Positions 47,285 to 58,850 of a stretch of DNA of 64,000 nucleotides are shown here, in pieces. Under the pieces are notes generated by a model. It was not told the DNA's origin. It saw only the letters and a program-made list of their open reading frames with translations, and made no database searches. Location: assembly GCF_019649055.1 (NCBI RefSeq), contig NW_026570467.1, positions 1 through 64,000 of the forward strand, read 5' to 3'. This DNA comes from Paramacrobiotus metropolitanus (lineage: Eukaryota; Tardigrada; Eutardigrada; Parachela; Macrobiotidae). A program made the translations under genes and the position numbers. Position 1 is the stretch's first letter, and every line of letters starts with the position of its first letter.

Positions 47285-48000
47285 AACGCCGCAACGTGCA
47301 GCAACGGGCCGCAACAGTGCTGACCACGCATGCTGCACTGGGTTGTTGCAACGCCGCAACAGCCGCAACACGGCTTATAAGCCGCAACGTGCAACAACGG
47401 GCCGCAACCGTGCTGGCCCGTATGCTGCACTGGTCTGCAACGCCGCAACAGCCGCAACACGGCTTAAAAGCCGCAACGTGCAGCAACGGGCCGCAACCGT
47501 GCTAGCCCGTATGCTGCACTGGGCTGCTGCAACGCCGCAACAACCGCAACCGCGACTATAAAGCCATAACGGCGCAGCAACGGGCCGCAACCGTGCTGGC
47601 CGTATGCTGCACTGGACTGCAACGCCGCAACAGCCGCAACACGCGACAAAGCCGCAACGTGCGGCAACGGGCCGCAACCGTGCTAGCCGTATGCTGCGCT
47701 GGGTGCAACGCCGCAACAATGCAACAGACTATAAAGCCGCAACGTTGCGACAACGGGCCGCAACCGTGCTAGCCGTATGCTGCACTGGGTTGTTGCAAAC
47801 GCCGCAACAGCCGCAACACGACTTATAAACCGCAACGGTGCAGCAACGGGCCGCAACCGTTAACTGGCCGTATGCTGCCTGGTTGTTGCAACGCCGCGAC
47901 AGCCGCACGACTATAAGCAACGTTCGCAACGGCGCGGCTGTGGCTGGCCCGTATGCTGCGCTGGGATCTCTTCAACGCCGCAGCAATACGGTAAAGCCCA
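47285..48000. repeat. About 91-bp GC-rich minisatellite
   Basis: About eight units, each with GCCGCAACGTGCAGCAACGG, GCCGCAACCGTGCTGGCC, CGTATGCTGCACTGG and GCAACGCCGCAACAGCCGCA, ending near TATAAA. Several units differ by 1-4 bp indels, so no frame is maintained across the array. Reading frames on both strands are by-products of composition. Confidence 0.9.
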
Positions 48001-48720
48001 AACGGACGTTAAACGGCTGGTACGCAGCGGACAACTTGCACGGTTTGCGGTTCTGCACGTTCGCTGACGCAAACCGATGTTGCGGCGACGTTGGCGCAAC
48101 TGCGGCTTGCGCATTTGCGGCACCGTTCTGCCGTTGCTGACTTATAAAGCCGTCGTTTAGCTGTTGCTGACGTTACGCCTATACCGAGCTAGCCTGATTG
48201 CTGACCGTTCGCGGCTGACAAACTTCGTCGTTGCGTGCCGGCGTTAACCAGTGCGACATGCAGTTTAACGATTGCGACAACTACGTTATAAATGCGTCGT
48301 TGCTGACTGTTAGCGTTCTGGAACCCAGTGCGGCTGTACCGCGGCACGGATTGCGGAGTGCTTTACCCCATGCGGTTGCCAAGTTACTGTTGCATTACCC
48401 TTAACCAGCAGCACCGGTGCGGCCGGCTTTACCGTTACTCGCCGTGTTGCTTACTTCCAGTAACGTTACGGCAACGGTGCACGTGCTACGTTGTTCGCCG
48501 TGTTGCGGTATGCAACGTTACTGCAGAATCAGCTGTACGGGCTAGCACGGTGCTGCGGTGCGGCAACCGTGTTGCGGCTGTTGCTGCAGCAGACCAGTGC
48601 AGCATACGGGCTAACACTGTTGCGGCCGGTTGCGGCGTTGCGCCCTTTGTATACGGTATGCTGAACTTTATGCAACGAACGGATGCGCAACGCGAATCTT
48701 GGTCCGCAACGCGACAGTGA
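48001..48720. repeat. Degenerate and partly inverted continuation of the array
   Basis: Irregular GTTGCTGACG/TTGCGGCAACG-like sequence. At 48540-48640 the unit appears in the opposite orientation (AGTGCAGCATACGGGCTAAC). Confidence 0.65.
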
Positions 48721-48764
48721 CGTTTAAATCCAATGTTGGTACAGATTGAGCCACTTCTGCCCAA

Positions 48765-49110
48765 AACTGCACCACCCTGGGGCCGCTAAAAAAATCCGGA
48801 CCGGGTCCAAATTTCCGGATCCCCCGCATATTACTCCTGCGGGTTCGTCAATAATGACCCGGCTACAATTTACGTTACGGTTTCCCAAAAAACCACCACA
48901 CGGACCGGTCTAAGCGTTTGTACTGGGTCCAAATTTACGGTCGAACACACATTCCCCCATTGGGTCCGTCAATTGTAACCCGGTTAGGTTTTCCATTTTA
49001 AACTACCTTCTCAATTGCTTTAGCGGGGGGCTGCGCCCCTCGCACCCCCTGCTTATTGGGGCTCCGCCCCTGGACCCCGGCAACCCGGTTCGCCGGTTCG
49101 CCCCGTTACA
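48765..49110. repeat. About 118-bp repeats and GC-rich tail, right flank
   Basis: One good and one diverged 118-bp unit, then paired short palindromes GGGGGCTGCGCCCC and GGGGCTCCGCCCC at about 49024-49073 with C-rich spacers, followed by CGGTTCGCCGGTTCGCCCCG. Confidence 0.75.
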
Positions 49111-49690
49111 CACTTTAAATTAAAAACGCTTCGCTCGCTTCGCTGGCGCGCTTGATTATTATTATGCTAATTATTATTATTATTATAATTATTTCGATGA
49201 TGCTAATTATTTTGCTAATGATGGTATTGGATGTTTTGGTAGTACCTAATTTTGTAGCAGTAGTGTCTGGTTAATACTGTCATATCTTTGAATTAAAGTA
49301 GTAGGTGACGCAAAAAAAAATTATTTCGATATTTATATGATGTATTTAATTATGCATCTATTATTTATGTATCTGAGTTAGACGCAGAACCGCGCGACCA
49401 GAACGAGAAAAGAATTTGATAAGAGGAAGAGAGGAAACAGATAATTTATTTCCACAGTTCTTTATTTACTAGGCACTGAAGAGCGCATCGTGACAGCTGC
49501 ACTGCTGGAATAATTTTCTCAAATGCAACAAATCATAACTGTCTGTGTTTCTCACGTTCAGTTGATTATATGCAGCACAGTGGCGTTATCGAGAATTTTG
49601 TTTTGCTTACTGAAAGTTCACTGAGTTTTTCGGCGCTGGAATGCGCCGGAAATAATTATTTCGGAACGACCATTTGCTTAAATTATACAA
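49111..49690. other. AT-rich stretch with (ATT)n
   Basis: TTATTA-rich microsatellite at about 49150-49200. No gene until the LRR-B stop at 49692. Confidence 0.5.
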
Positions 49691-49691
49691 A

Positions 49692-51740
49692 TTACAGCAC
49701 ACTACCCATTTCGCACAGATAGTCTAACACCGCTGGTTTCGGATCCTCGACAGTGTTCTTGCGATGTGCCCGTGGCAAGAGCACTACCAGATCAGCATAA
49801 TACATCCGTCGCTGCGCGCAGTCCGAATCCCATCCCGACGACCAGCTCTTGGTTTTCATCACGCTGGGCAGGAACCTCGAAATAAACTCGGGTTGCTCGG
49901 TCCTATTGATATAGTTTCCGCATGCCAACCGATCCGACACGTAGATTTGCCAGCGGCGTGGAGGCTTCGTGAACCGGTCCCACACATTGTCCAGCTCCGG
50001 GCACCCGCAATCCGCGCCGCACACACAAAAGCGGTTGAAGTCCAGCTGGAGACACGGCCAAGATTCCTGTTTGGACACAACTGGCCAGGAAGCGCATAAG
50101 TTTGTCAATGCGCATAAGCTGGCTGCCAGATAGCTGGATCCGTTCAACACTGGGCATCGTGAAAAACCGACTCAAATAGATCTCTTCAGTGCCGTTTGGC
50201 ATCGCAACATTTCGCCGAGGACAACTACTGTAGTCGCAGGACTTTTGGTCACAGACATTACTCCGCTAGATCATCTCGCCGCGCGACGTTTCGTGGAGGG
50301 ACATTTCGTCGGAAGGTCGTCTCGACGCCGAGACATTTCGCCGAGAAGCAGTTATGATGAGAGGTCCTTTTTGGCAGGCGAATGTTTAATTAGGCTTACT
50401 GAAACTGTCAGGAAAACCTCAGAAAAAATTCAGGAACCCAAAAGAAACTAACTAAGCAAACGTTGAGGCAACCAACAAAGTACGAAGGCTAAGGGACACA
50501 AAACAAGAAACCTGAAAATCGCCCTAGCATAAAATAACATTAACCTAAGAAACCTAAAAATAACCTAAGAGTAATCTGAAAATAATATATGAATACCCTA
50601 AGAAGCCTAGGAAAACCTAAGGAAACATACCAAGAAACCCGGAAAACCCGCGAAAATTTAGCGTGTCGAGTTGTTTTGCGGTTAAGTGTCCGCGACCAGA
50701 CGTCTTGCGTCAAAGTGTCGCAAAGTTAAAATGTCTCAATGCAAACTGTCCCAAATCGAATTGTCTCTGCGTCCAAATGTTCCGCGGCGAAATGTCTTCG
50801 CGGCAAAAAGTCATGCGTCGAATTTAATTACGGCGAGATGTCACACTCCCAAATGTCCGGGTGCGGAGAAGAAAAGCTGATTTTTGCAGAAAGCGTATTA
50901 ATTACAAGGCCGTAGTTCAGTGTGTAACGCTTGCTTATACGGACGTTTCGGCCTGACTGATGAACCGGAATCGTTCCTAGACTTTTATTCCCCATGAGTA
51001 ATTGTTATTCCTTGAGATATATATCATGGTACATAACACAAGTACAACGCGAAACTCTTTTTTTATTGACGCCTTTTCGAAACTGACGCATTTTATTCTC
51101 AGACACGGAAGGGCTTTCGCGTATTGTAAGGGAAATAATATAAACCACTAACCAGATTTTATAATCAACGTAATCATCCTACGACAAAGAAATGTTCTTT
51201 ACTATGAAGCTTGTTTCTTTACACTGCACAAGCGCCGAAAGTCTGATTTTGTGTCAACGTTGTGCTCTTCTTTCGATAGCAGCCGGCAGCGTGTGTACAG
51301 CAGAACAAACCAAAAAACGACAGCGGATACATGCTTCCTCGAGGCTTTTTCGGCCGGTACAAAAACTGACCAGTCGAATTTGGAAAATTCCCTTCGTAAA
51401 TGTGGATTTCGGTGGATTTCGATGGGAATCCGCGCGAGGCAGAGGCGTCGAGCGAAATGGCCGATAAGCGGTTACTCTTCAGCTGCAGCTCCGTCAGTAG
51501 CGGGATTCCCGCGAAGGTCTCGCGCGCCAGCGCGGGAATCTGGATGCCAGCGAGACGCATCTCGGTGACGGTCGCCTGGACGTTGATGAGGAAGCGATTG
51601 AGTGGGAAGGGCCCGCCATCCGGCGCCACCCACAACTCGCAGAGCCAGACGCTGGTTAGATTGGGCAGCTGCGGCAGCTGGGAAAAGGTAGTCAGCAAAC
51701 AGGTTCCGCCGCAGGAACTGCGCTTCCGAACCGCTGAATA
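49692..51740 (-). pseudogene. LRR-B, secreted LRR gene, decayed
   Basis: The exon 1 part (about 51740-51360) encodes CGGTCLLTTFSQLPQLPNLT, LWVAPDGGPFPLNRF and an LRR LTELQLKSNRL, then a shifted KFDWSVF block. The exon 2 part (50202-49692) has EEIYLSRFFTMPSVERIQLS and, after a 1-bp shift near 50075, LDFNRFCVCGADCGC with the C-terminal cap, ending in DYLCEMGSVL and a stop. All pieces are collinear with LRR-A. The intron contains a foldback repeat and no acceptor matching LRR-A precedes exon 2. At least three shifts and a stop near the start of the preserved exon 1 show that it is non-functional. Confidence 0.82.
50215..50880. repeat. Foldback repeat with CGAAATGTC motifs, in the LRR-B intron
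   Basis: The left part carries GACATTTCG at several sites (about 50299 and 50338) and the right part carries its complement CGAAATGTC and variants (AAAATGTC, CAAATGTC, GAGATGTC) every 15-25 bp from about 50695 to 50860. The middle has AACCTAAGAAACC-like repeats. Probably a foldback element. Confidence 0.6.
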
Positions 51741-52904
51741 CTCAGTCTTTTAATGAGCGGGAAATGACTGTGAGTCTGTGACGTTTTACTCCAGCTTGTG
51801 CAGCCGCAACGGGGCCATTTATCGTTGCACGCCGGCACAACGTAGCTGCGGCATAAGTATTATTAAGGAATTAGATCGGATGCGTATCTACCTATGTGCA
51901 AATCTGCACAGTGGTCGTATTTGTCCGAATCTGCTCGCAAAAACACCGCCGTTACCGGCGCAGCGCAACCGGCTAATATTATTATGAACAGCATGACGAG
52001 CACCTTCAACACAGACAATGCTACGGGTTCGAACTGAAATCACGCGATGTTTTGTTGCCGATGGTGGCATCTTTCCGGAACTGAGCAAACACGATCGAAG
52101 ACGCAATAGATACATCATAAATGTGCCACGGTAAGCGCAACGTGAAAACGGCAATGACATGGTTGCCGGCAATGCTGACTCAGAACTTCTGAGTCAGAAG
52201 CGCCTTGCTTGAGAGTGAAACAGGTTTTTTTTCCGAAAAAGCCGGAACGATTCACCATGACATGTTCACGATTCACGATGGGTCAAGGAAATCCGAGTCG
52301 ACGGCTCACGACATCAGACTTCCGATATTAGTTTAAATCCTGGTTCCGCGTTCAAACTAATTGATTCTTTTTGTCGTGCGATGGTTGCGTTTTGTGTCCT
52401 TATTCGTACTTTATATTTGGATAACACAAGACCTCGTTTTGTCTCTGAGATTAGAATGCGCTTCCTGTTGCAAACATTGCTTTAGTGTTGTGCTTCACGG
52501 ATTAACGTATAATAAAATTATGAGCAAGAACCTTGCATGACGTTCTGCTCACCGCAACGATACCGGTTGATTACTGATTAGTGCGAACCACCCGTATCTG
52601 TACGCTTTAGGTTAGCGATAGCATTCACATTTGGTGCACTGTTCGCCGTACTTGCTGTTCGCTCAATGAATTTACGGGTGATGTTGAGAACGCTGCCGGC
52701 GCTTGCTATTCAGCGAGTTAACGTCAGCGCGTTAACTGCATCCGCATTGCGAAAAGCGACACGACACGTTTGCTAAAATGGTTGGCAATTCGGACTAAAG
52801 ACGCCGTTTTGCTCGGTCACTTTACTCCATCAAAAACATACCTTTCGTGGTCCCATCGTGCATTATCTCGGACTGAGGACTGCCGTTTGGCAACATTTAG
52901 TAGA
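51741..52904. other. Intergenic region between LRR-B and LRR-A
   Basis: The two genes are head to head, so both promoters would lie here. No repeat or other gene is recognised. The upstream extension of the LRR-A frame to 52770 is open but lacks family support. Confidence 0.45.
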
Positions 52905-54257
52905 ATGAATTACCGATCGTTTAAGCCCGTTGCCTTTGTTGTGATGTTATCGTGTGCTGCACCATCTCCAGCAACTTGCGCTGCTGAAACAGCAACACCG
53001 ACAGTCTCAGCTCCCTTCGGCGTGAACTTTCCCGATACGTATAACGGTTTCTATTGCGGTAGCACTGGTCGGTTGGTCCTGCCGAGCTGCAGCCCACAGT
53101 GGACGCAGTGCGGTTGCAGTAAACGAGCCTTTAATGTCAGCAACATTACGAGGAATTTATCATTCTTGCGGCTGGGAGAGATTGACCTGGTTGGCCAGTG
53201 TGGGCCCAGCTGCCTGCTGAGCAACTTCGTTCCGCTGCCCTACCGGCCCAGTCTGACATACGTCGAGCTCGTCAACTTTTGGGTGGCGCCGGACAATCGG
53301 CCGTTTCCCGTTGGTGCGTTCCTAGACAACATGAAAAGGACTCTGCGCGGTTTAATGCTGGGCGAGGTGTATTTGCCCGTGGTGACGCGGGAGACTTTTG
53401 CGGGATTCTCGATGCTAACTAGGTTAATACTCAAGCGCAATCGCTTATCGACCATCACATCGGATGCCTTTGCTTCCTTGGCAGCGTGGCCGGGACAGGC
53501 GGTAACTTCCCGGTTCAACAGCATCAGAATCGAAGCGAATTTGTTCAAAAGGTTCGACTGGTCGGTATTCATTCCGGTGGCGCCCAGCCTCACGGTGGGT
53601 GGTAACGACAGAGTAATAAGGATGAAAAATTCATCCTTTACCACCGCTTAAACCTTTAATTGCCTAATCTACCGCTGATAGGAGCCGCTGTCGCTAAGTA
53701 AATGCTTACCAGACTGCTTCTGGTTGCAGGAAGTTTCCCTGCGGATGAACAACATTAAAGAGGTGTACCTGAGTCAGTTCTTCACAATGCCCACCGTCGA
53801 ATGGATTGAGCTGTCCGGCAACCAGCTGACGCGCATCGACGACCGTTTTCTGGCCAGCGTGTCCAGTCGGGAATCGCGGCCGTATCTCAAGCTTGACTTC
53901 AACCGCTTCTGTGTGCACGACGCGGAATGTGGCTGCTCCGCATTGGCTAATGTGTGGAACTTTTTCAAGAAGCCACCGCGCCGCTACACCACCGACAGCC
54001 GGCAATCTTCCTGGTCGGATCGGTTGACGTGTGGAAATTATACCATCAGGACGAAGTATCCTGAGTTCGTGTCGAGGTATCTGCCCAGCGTGTGGACAGG
54101 AAGGGGCGGATGGGACTACAAGCAGGGACGGACTTACTCTGCAGATAATGTAGTGCTTTTAGCACGGGCACGCCGCCAGAAAACAGTGACAGATACGAAC
54201 GGCATGGCGAGTTCGGTGGTGATAGACTATCTTCACAAAATGGCCGATGCTCTGTAA
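52905..54257 (+). CDS. LRR-A, secreted leucine-rich-repeat protein
   Basis: Two exons, 52905-53594 and 53730-54257, joined in phase 0 (donor GTGGGT, acceptor TTGCAG), give 405 residues. The start at 52905 is chosen because it gives a signal peptide (MNYRSFKPVAFVVMLSCAAP) followed by a cysteine-rich N-terminal module (Cys51, 62, 69, 71, 99, 103). Two textbook LRR cores follow: LTRLILKRNRL (171-181) and VEWIELSGNQL (253-263). Then comes a C-terminal cap-like cysteine cluster (Cys291, 297, 299, 331). It is probably extracellular and involved in binding; the partner is unknown. No TM or GPI-type tail is obvious. It is the only family member here without frame damage; LRR-B, -C and -D are its broken paralogues. 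Confidence 0.88.
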
Positions 54258-55874
54258 TTCATTTTCGGTGCTGCCCTTGAAAACAGTTACTCGAACAAGT
54301 AATATTATTCACCCGTGTGTTCTTATCAATAGGAACGCTTCAAGATTTTTCTGGCAAAATTTGGCAAGAAACAAACTGCACTGACGTTACATGGTAGCAA
54401 CTACGGTATACAATAAAAATAATTACTAGAAAAATTTTACGACCGTTCCCCGTCGGAAAATTACTTCGCGTAGCCCTCCAGCGGGCGGTACCTGAAGAAC
54501 TGTGAATTTTCTATTTAAAATCGGGATTTCCCGATGAAAAAATTCATTTTAGTAAGAAATTTTTGTGAGCTTATGCTGACCATAGGTCAGTGGTGGTGAC
54601 GATGTCGATTGTCAACGCCAGTGCTCAGGTCGACTGCATAAAACTTTTAATTTTGTAATAATTAGGTGAACAGGAATTACGTTTAAAGCAATAACTTCAT
54701 TAAACCGCACAAAAAGGCACTTTAAAACAGGAATGTAGAAGTGGTCAAGAAATTGTCCACTGGTCAGCAAAAAAATTTAAAACCACCAAATCCCGTTTCC
54801 ATGTGTTTTGACCACTACAACAGTAGAATACTGAAAATAGATGATGCTAACGCTGCTCCTACACAAAACTTTTATTTTATACTCTTAATGAGAGTGTACG
54901 AAGAATTATTTTTGAAGTTTAATGTTACATTTCTGGCGCTTTTATGCTGCCCGCGATTGACGTTCCAGCTGCAGCGGCGCGGATGGTCCAGCTGCAGTGA
55001 TCATTAGCGCCAAATAGATATTAATGGACACCAACACTTTTTGAAATGCGTTAGCGGTTGGAAGTGACTAGTAATGCTGCCGCTAAGATCAATATCATTA
55101 ATGTGCACGCTTCATTGTGCAGTTACGCACTGTAGTTTGCAACCACCCGAGACTTATCAAAAGTTTAAATACATTTTTCTCAAAAGCTGCGCAGCGCCCC
55201 TCCCCTACCCCTTGACTTGCCCAAGCGAAGCATCGATATGTACAAACGCGGCACAGCGCGCGGTGTTGTGCCGCCATTTCCCAGTGTTATTGCAATGGCG
55301 GTAGAATTACAGTTTGGACAACTTCCCTGAACGTTCTGTTTTCCGAAAGCAAACAAATTTGGAGGCGATTTTGTTTTTGTTTTCGCCGACCGCTTGGGCT
55401 GTTGATTAGCAACCGCGGTTTTCGCCAGCTTCCGACAATCGGAACCGCGTGGTGAATGCTGTGCGTGCAAACCTACGTACGTGTTTTGCGTGATTCTTTT
55501 ACATAATAAAGATCAGCTGTCGAAATTGCACCGACTCATGTAATCGTAACCCTTCATGGGCATTGACGTTGGCAGGCAACACAAATTTTTGGCGGACTGT
55601 AATCGTCTATGGTCCAACTTATAGGATCTAAATTAGGCAATATTTTTGATTAAATTATACCTTGTTGATTTATCGCCGGTTTACTTATTCATTCGCTAAT
55701 TAGCTAACTTACGCATTGCGGTAAACGTAGTGTAGTGGCCATCGTGCTAAGCGCTAACATCGTGCTCAGTATGCATTAGCTGTACCTTTACATGCTCATC
55801 CCCGGCTTGTGCAGTGCGGAGAAAGTACCCAGTTGACATTAAACTCTTTGGCAATCTGATGATGTTTTTTCTAA
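54258..55874. other. Gene-free stretch
   Basis: Small frames on both strands lack motifs and splice context. Nothing supportable. Confidence 0.4.
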
Positions 55875-56513
55875 TTAAAGGATTTGGCCCGGTACATAGC
55901 ACTAAATTCGTGTACATTCGCGGGAACTTTCGCTGTCGCGCACTCCCGAACACTTTTTTGCCTTGCTTTATGGTATTTTGTAGCCAAAAGAACTGTATAC
56001 GTAGTTGTGAAATCCGTTTGCGCGCGCAACATCCGGTTGCGGAGTTATAAGGGTAACAAAATTCTAAAAAGTTTAAATGCATTCAGGTGTACCAAAAGTC
56101 TCTGATCCCTTTCAAATTTTGCACTTGAATGCATATAACCATGAAGATTGTTTTGGTACGGAGCCAGGCTTCTACGACTTTTGTCGAGTTTTAAAATGTT
56201 TGAAATTCATTTTAAAATTCGAAAAAAATTATAGATCCGTACCAAAACAATTTTACGGTTATGTGCATTTACGTGCAAAATTTGAAGAAGATCGGTCGAT
56301 AATGAGACTTTGGTACACCGGAATGCTTTTAAACTTTTTAGAATTTTGTTACCCTATAATCCTACCGGTAATTCGTTTGCGCGCAGCAAACCTACACTAC
56401 GTATCTAATTTTGGCTACAAATACCATAAAGCAATGCAAAAAGTGTTTGGGGAGTGCTGCGAAAGTTCATCAGTACACGAAATTTGTGCTATGTACCGGG
56501 CCAAATCCCTTAA
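55875..56513. mobile_element. Full-length palindromic element, copy 4
   Basis: Both ends carry TTAA: left TTAAAGGATTTGGCCCGGTA, right TACCGGGCCAAATCCCTTAA, an almost perfect inverted pair. The 639-bp body folds on itself about a centre near 56195. This is the best-preserved pair of ends in the family. Confidence 0.88.
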
Positions 56514-56862
56514 TACGGGAACTTTACTGAATAGTTTCACGCCGTTTAAACAAAGTAAACAAGAACAAAAATCCATAACATTATTCCCGTTCGGGCATGC
56601 TAATCTAGAGGCAAAATACACATCCTCTTTCTCAGCCATTTCGCTAAATGTACCGAGGACGGACAGTGCGTTTCCTCACTGAATCTCGATACCAATTTCC
56701 TGGCGCTGAAACACCCCAGAGCGAAGGTTGCCTGTATAGATACAGTCGCTAATCTTTCTCGACATATCTTTAGAGAATTTCTTAGAAGGGTTGATGAGTC
56801 TGAGTATTAAGGGAGCACGTTAATTTAGTGACATACGTGAGAGGAGGAGTGGCCTCCCCGCA
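56514..56862. other. Gene-free stretch
   Basis: Short frames only. Nothing recognised. Confidence 0.4.
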
Positions 56863-57015
56863 CACCCGCACTGGTGCGGGTGCTAAGTTGTTTTGCTGTT
56901 TTTGCTAGTGATTTTCTCCATCTACCAGCTCTTCGATCTGGTAGATTCTTCAGTTGCTAGCCATCGTCGTCTGAGTAACTTGCTGTTCTTTAGCCCCGCA
57001 GCATTCTACTGCGGG
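56863..57015. other. Cluster of three perfect hairpins
   Basis: CACCCGCAC/GTGCGGGTG (56863-56882, 2-nt spacer); ATCTACCAG, 9-nt loop, CTGGTAGAT (56920-56946); CCCGCAG, 7-nt loop, CTGCGGG (56995-57015). No protein lies across them. A weaker GGAGG/CCTCC pair precedes them. They could be a structured RNA, an element terminus or a transcription terminator; I cannot say which. Confidence 0.6.
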
Positions 57016-57059
57016 AGCATCTGTAGTGCTATGTGAATGGGATATAAAGTGTGCAGTTG

Positions 57060-57180
57060 ATTGTCGGGTGTCTTGCGTTTCCGCATAACTCGTAGTATAC
57101 AACACTGCTCACTCTGCAGGATAGATTCCGTTTCTGTCTCTGTCCGTGGATTCTTCCTAGATCCACCATCATATACGTTA
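57060..57180. repeat. Segment shared with 12930-13030
   Basis: CTTGCGTTTCCGCATAACTC, then CAGGATAGATTCCG and TGTCTCTGTCCGTGGATTC, in the same order as at 12940-13010. Each copy also has a GTGGAT/ATCCAC-type hairpin. Confidence 0.45.
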
Positions 57181-57439
57181 AGCTGACCGACATGAGTATT
57201 TTTTGGGAGAACTTCCCGTTGCAAAACAGCTCCTTGTTTGTGTAATCAGCTCAAGGTCTACAACAATCAGGACAATCCTGCACGAGGTTGTAGACTATCG
57301 AATCAGAATGTCCTGTCACAGAGATGAAGGCACTACGGTTAACAAAGCGGCTGACAGTAAAACAGTCAATCTACAATAAAAAAACAATGGTCACCATTAG
57401 CGTAAATTTTGATTCATTTTTACGCTGCTTTTGTTACAG

Positions 57440-57862
57440 GATCCCAACAACGCGCACATGTCTATAAAGTGCGTTCGAACCGATGGAGTTAAGGCGCTCT
57501 CAGAGTTGATGTTCGGAGATGTTTTGAACAGAATTTTAGAAAAAAACAACTTGCACTATGAGAGACTTTGTTCGTTGACAGAAAGCTGTTCGAAAAGGCT
57601 GAGTTTGAAAACACGCAAGACAACCGCAAAAAGACTAAAAGAGGCATCGAAAAAAGAGATTTTTTCACTTTTGGTTTGGGCGGTCCTCCCGCTACTAAAA
57701 AGACATGTTCGGAGTCATCCAGCCAATAGCTATCATGTGACCAATGTGACGAACATACGGAGGCGATGTACCGTTTTATGTACACGGATGTTTATATCGT
57801 ATATAAACAGATTTTGCAAAAAAGCTCGAATTTCAGTAAAGTATTCTTTGGTTCCAGTTTGA
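57440..57862 (+). CDS. Unrecognised exon-like frame
   Basis: A good acceptor (TTTTGTTACAG, ending 57439) opens directly into a frame that stays open to 57862, about 140 codons. The product is Lys/Arg/Ser-rich (for example SEL-MFGDVLNRILEKNN, then TRKTTAKRLKEASKKE), with no domain I recognise. No upstream exon or paralogue was found in the window, so it may be chance or a mobile-element remnant. Confidence 0.3.
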   Translation, partial: DPNNAHMSIKCVRTDGVKALSELMFGDVLNRILEKNNLHYERLCSLTESCSKRLSLKTRKTTAKRLKEASKKEIFSLLVWAVLPLLKRHVRSHPANSYHVTNVTNIRRRCTVLCTRMFISYINRFCKKARISVKYSLVPV

Positions 57863-58850
57863 CGTCGCAACCATATTTTAGATTAAAATAACTGCTGACT
57901 TAACCAAACTGATTCCCGATGGGCCACAATGTTCTGGTTCGCTAACAACACTTTTGCAAGCTCTAGAAAGCTAACAAAGCTGGAAGTTTCTTCTTAACGA
58001 TATCTTTTTTTCAAAGCATAATGGCAACTGTGAAATTAACCAAAAAATTTTTATTAAGAAGATTCGAATAATTTATTTGATCAAGGAAGTGCAAAGCTAT
58101 TAACTGTTTCATGTTAACGTTACACCGGAATCAAGCAAAGTGCGTATATTGTGCACTTACAGAGTGTACAACATCATATTTACATCAAATTTTCTATTGA
58201 CGTAGAATGAAATTCGACAATCCGCGTACAGGTTTTGTATTGTCCGGATTGTCCGAAAATCAGTTTTCTTTTCGGAAGTATTTTTTCATTTGCCCCAAAC
58301 AATAAGAGCGCAAAGCACCTGCGCACTGCTACTGTACGCTGCATATTGCTGCGATTTTTGGATAAAGGTTAAGAAACCAACTTTTGTGAGAGCTAAAGCC
58401 GGAGCCTGAAGACCGCCTTTAGAGGTAGATTTCTTTATCGTTACCGTGCTGAGATTAGTAATTAATAAATGCTGTTTATAGTACAGTACAAGTACTGTAC
58501 TTGTAAGTTCTAACACATTTTTTGCAAGCGTTTCAAAGAAGCATGACAACTTTTATTCGCCAGTGGCCAGTTCGCAGTAAACCTGCACAAGAAAACCTGT
58601 ATCAAAGGAAAGCAGTCCTAAAATTAATCATAATATTTACCGGCATAATTAAAACAACGTTGCCCGACTGGCACACATGCACATTTTTATGCCAGCACAG
58701 ATAACACTTAAAAGTCGATCATTATAATAATTAGTAATTATTAAGATAGATTGCAAAATCGGTTGGACAATAGCTAAGTATCATTAGGGGTCGATGAAAA
58801 ACAGTAAAAGAAGCGGGGCGGGCCGGCGGCAAGCAGAATTTGATTCGTCC
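57863..58850. other. Gene-free stretch
   Basis: AT-rich and downstream of the astacin-like gene (which reads toward it). A short palindrome GTACAGTACAAGTACTGTAC lies at about 58480. No gene. Confidence 0.45.

Noticed and set aside
47176-48764. Many overlapping reading frames on both strands of the GC-rich array
   Set aside because: They follow from repeat composition lacking stop codons; indels between units move the frame, and no motif or start context is conserved.
31320-49200. CRISPR-like arrays among the tandem repeats
   Set aside because: The repeats are contiguous without unique spacers and the genome is eukaryotic.
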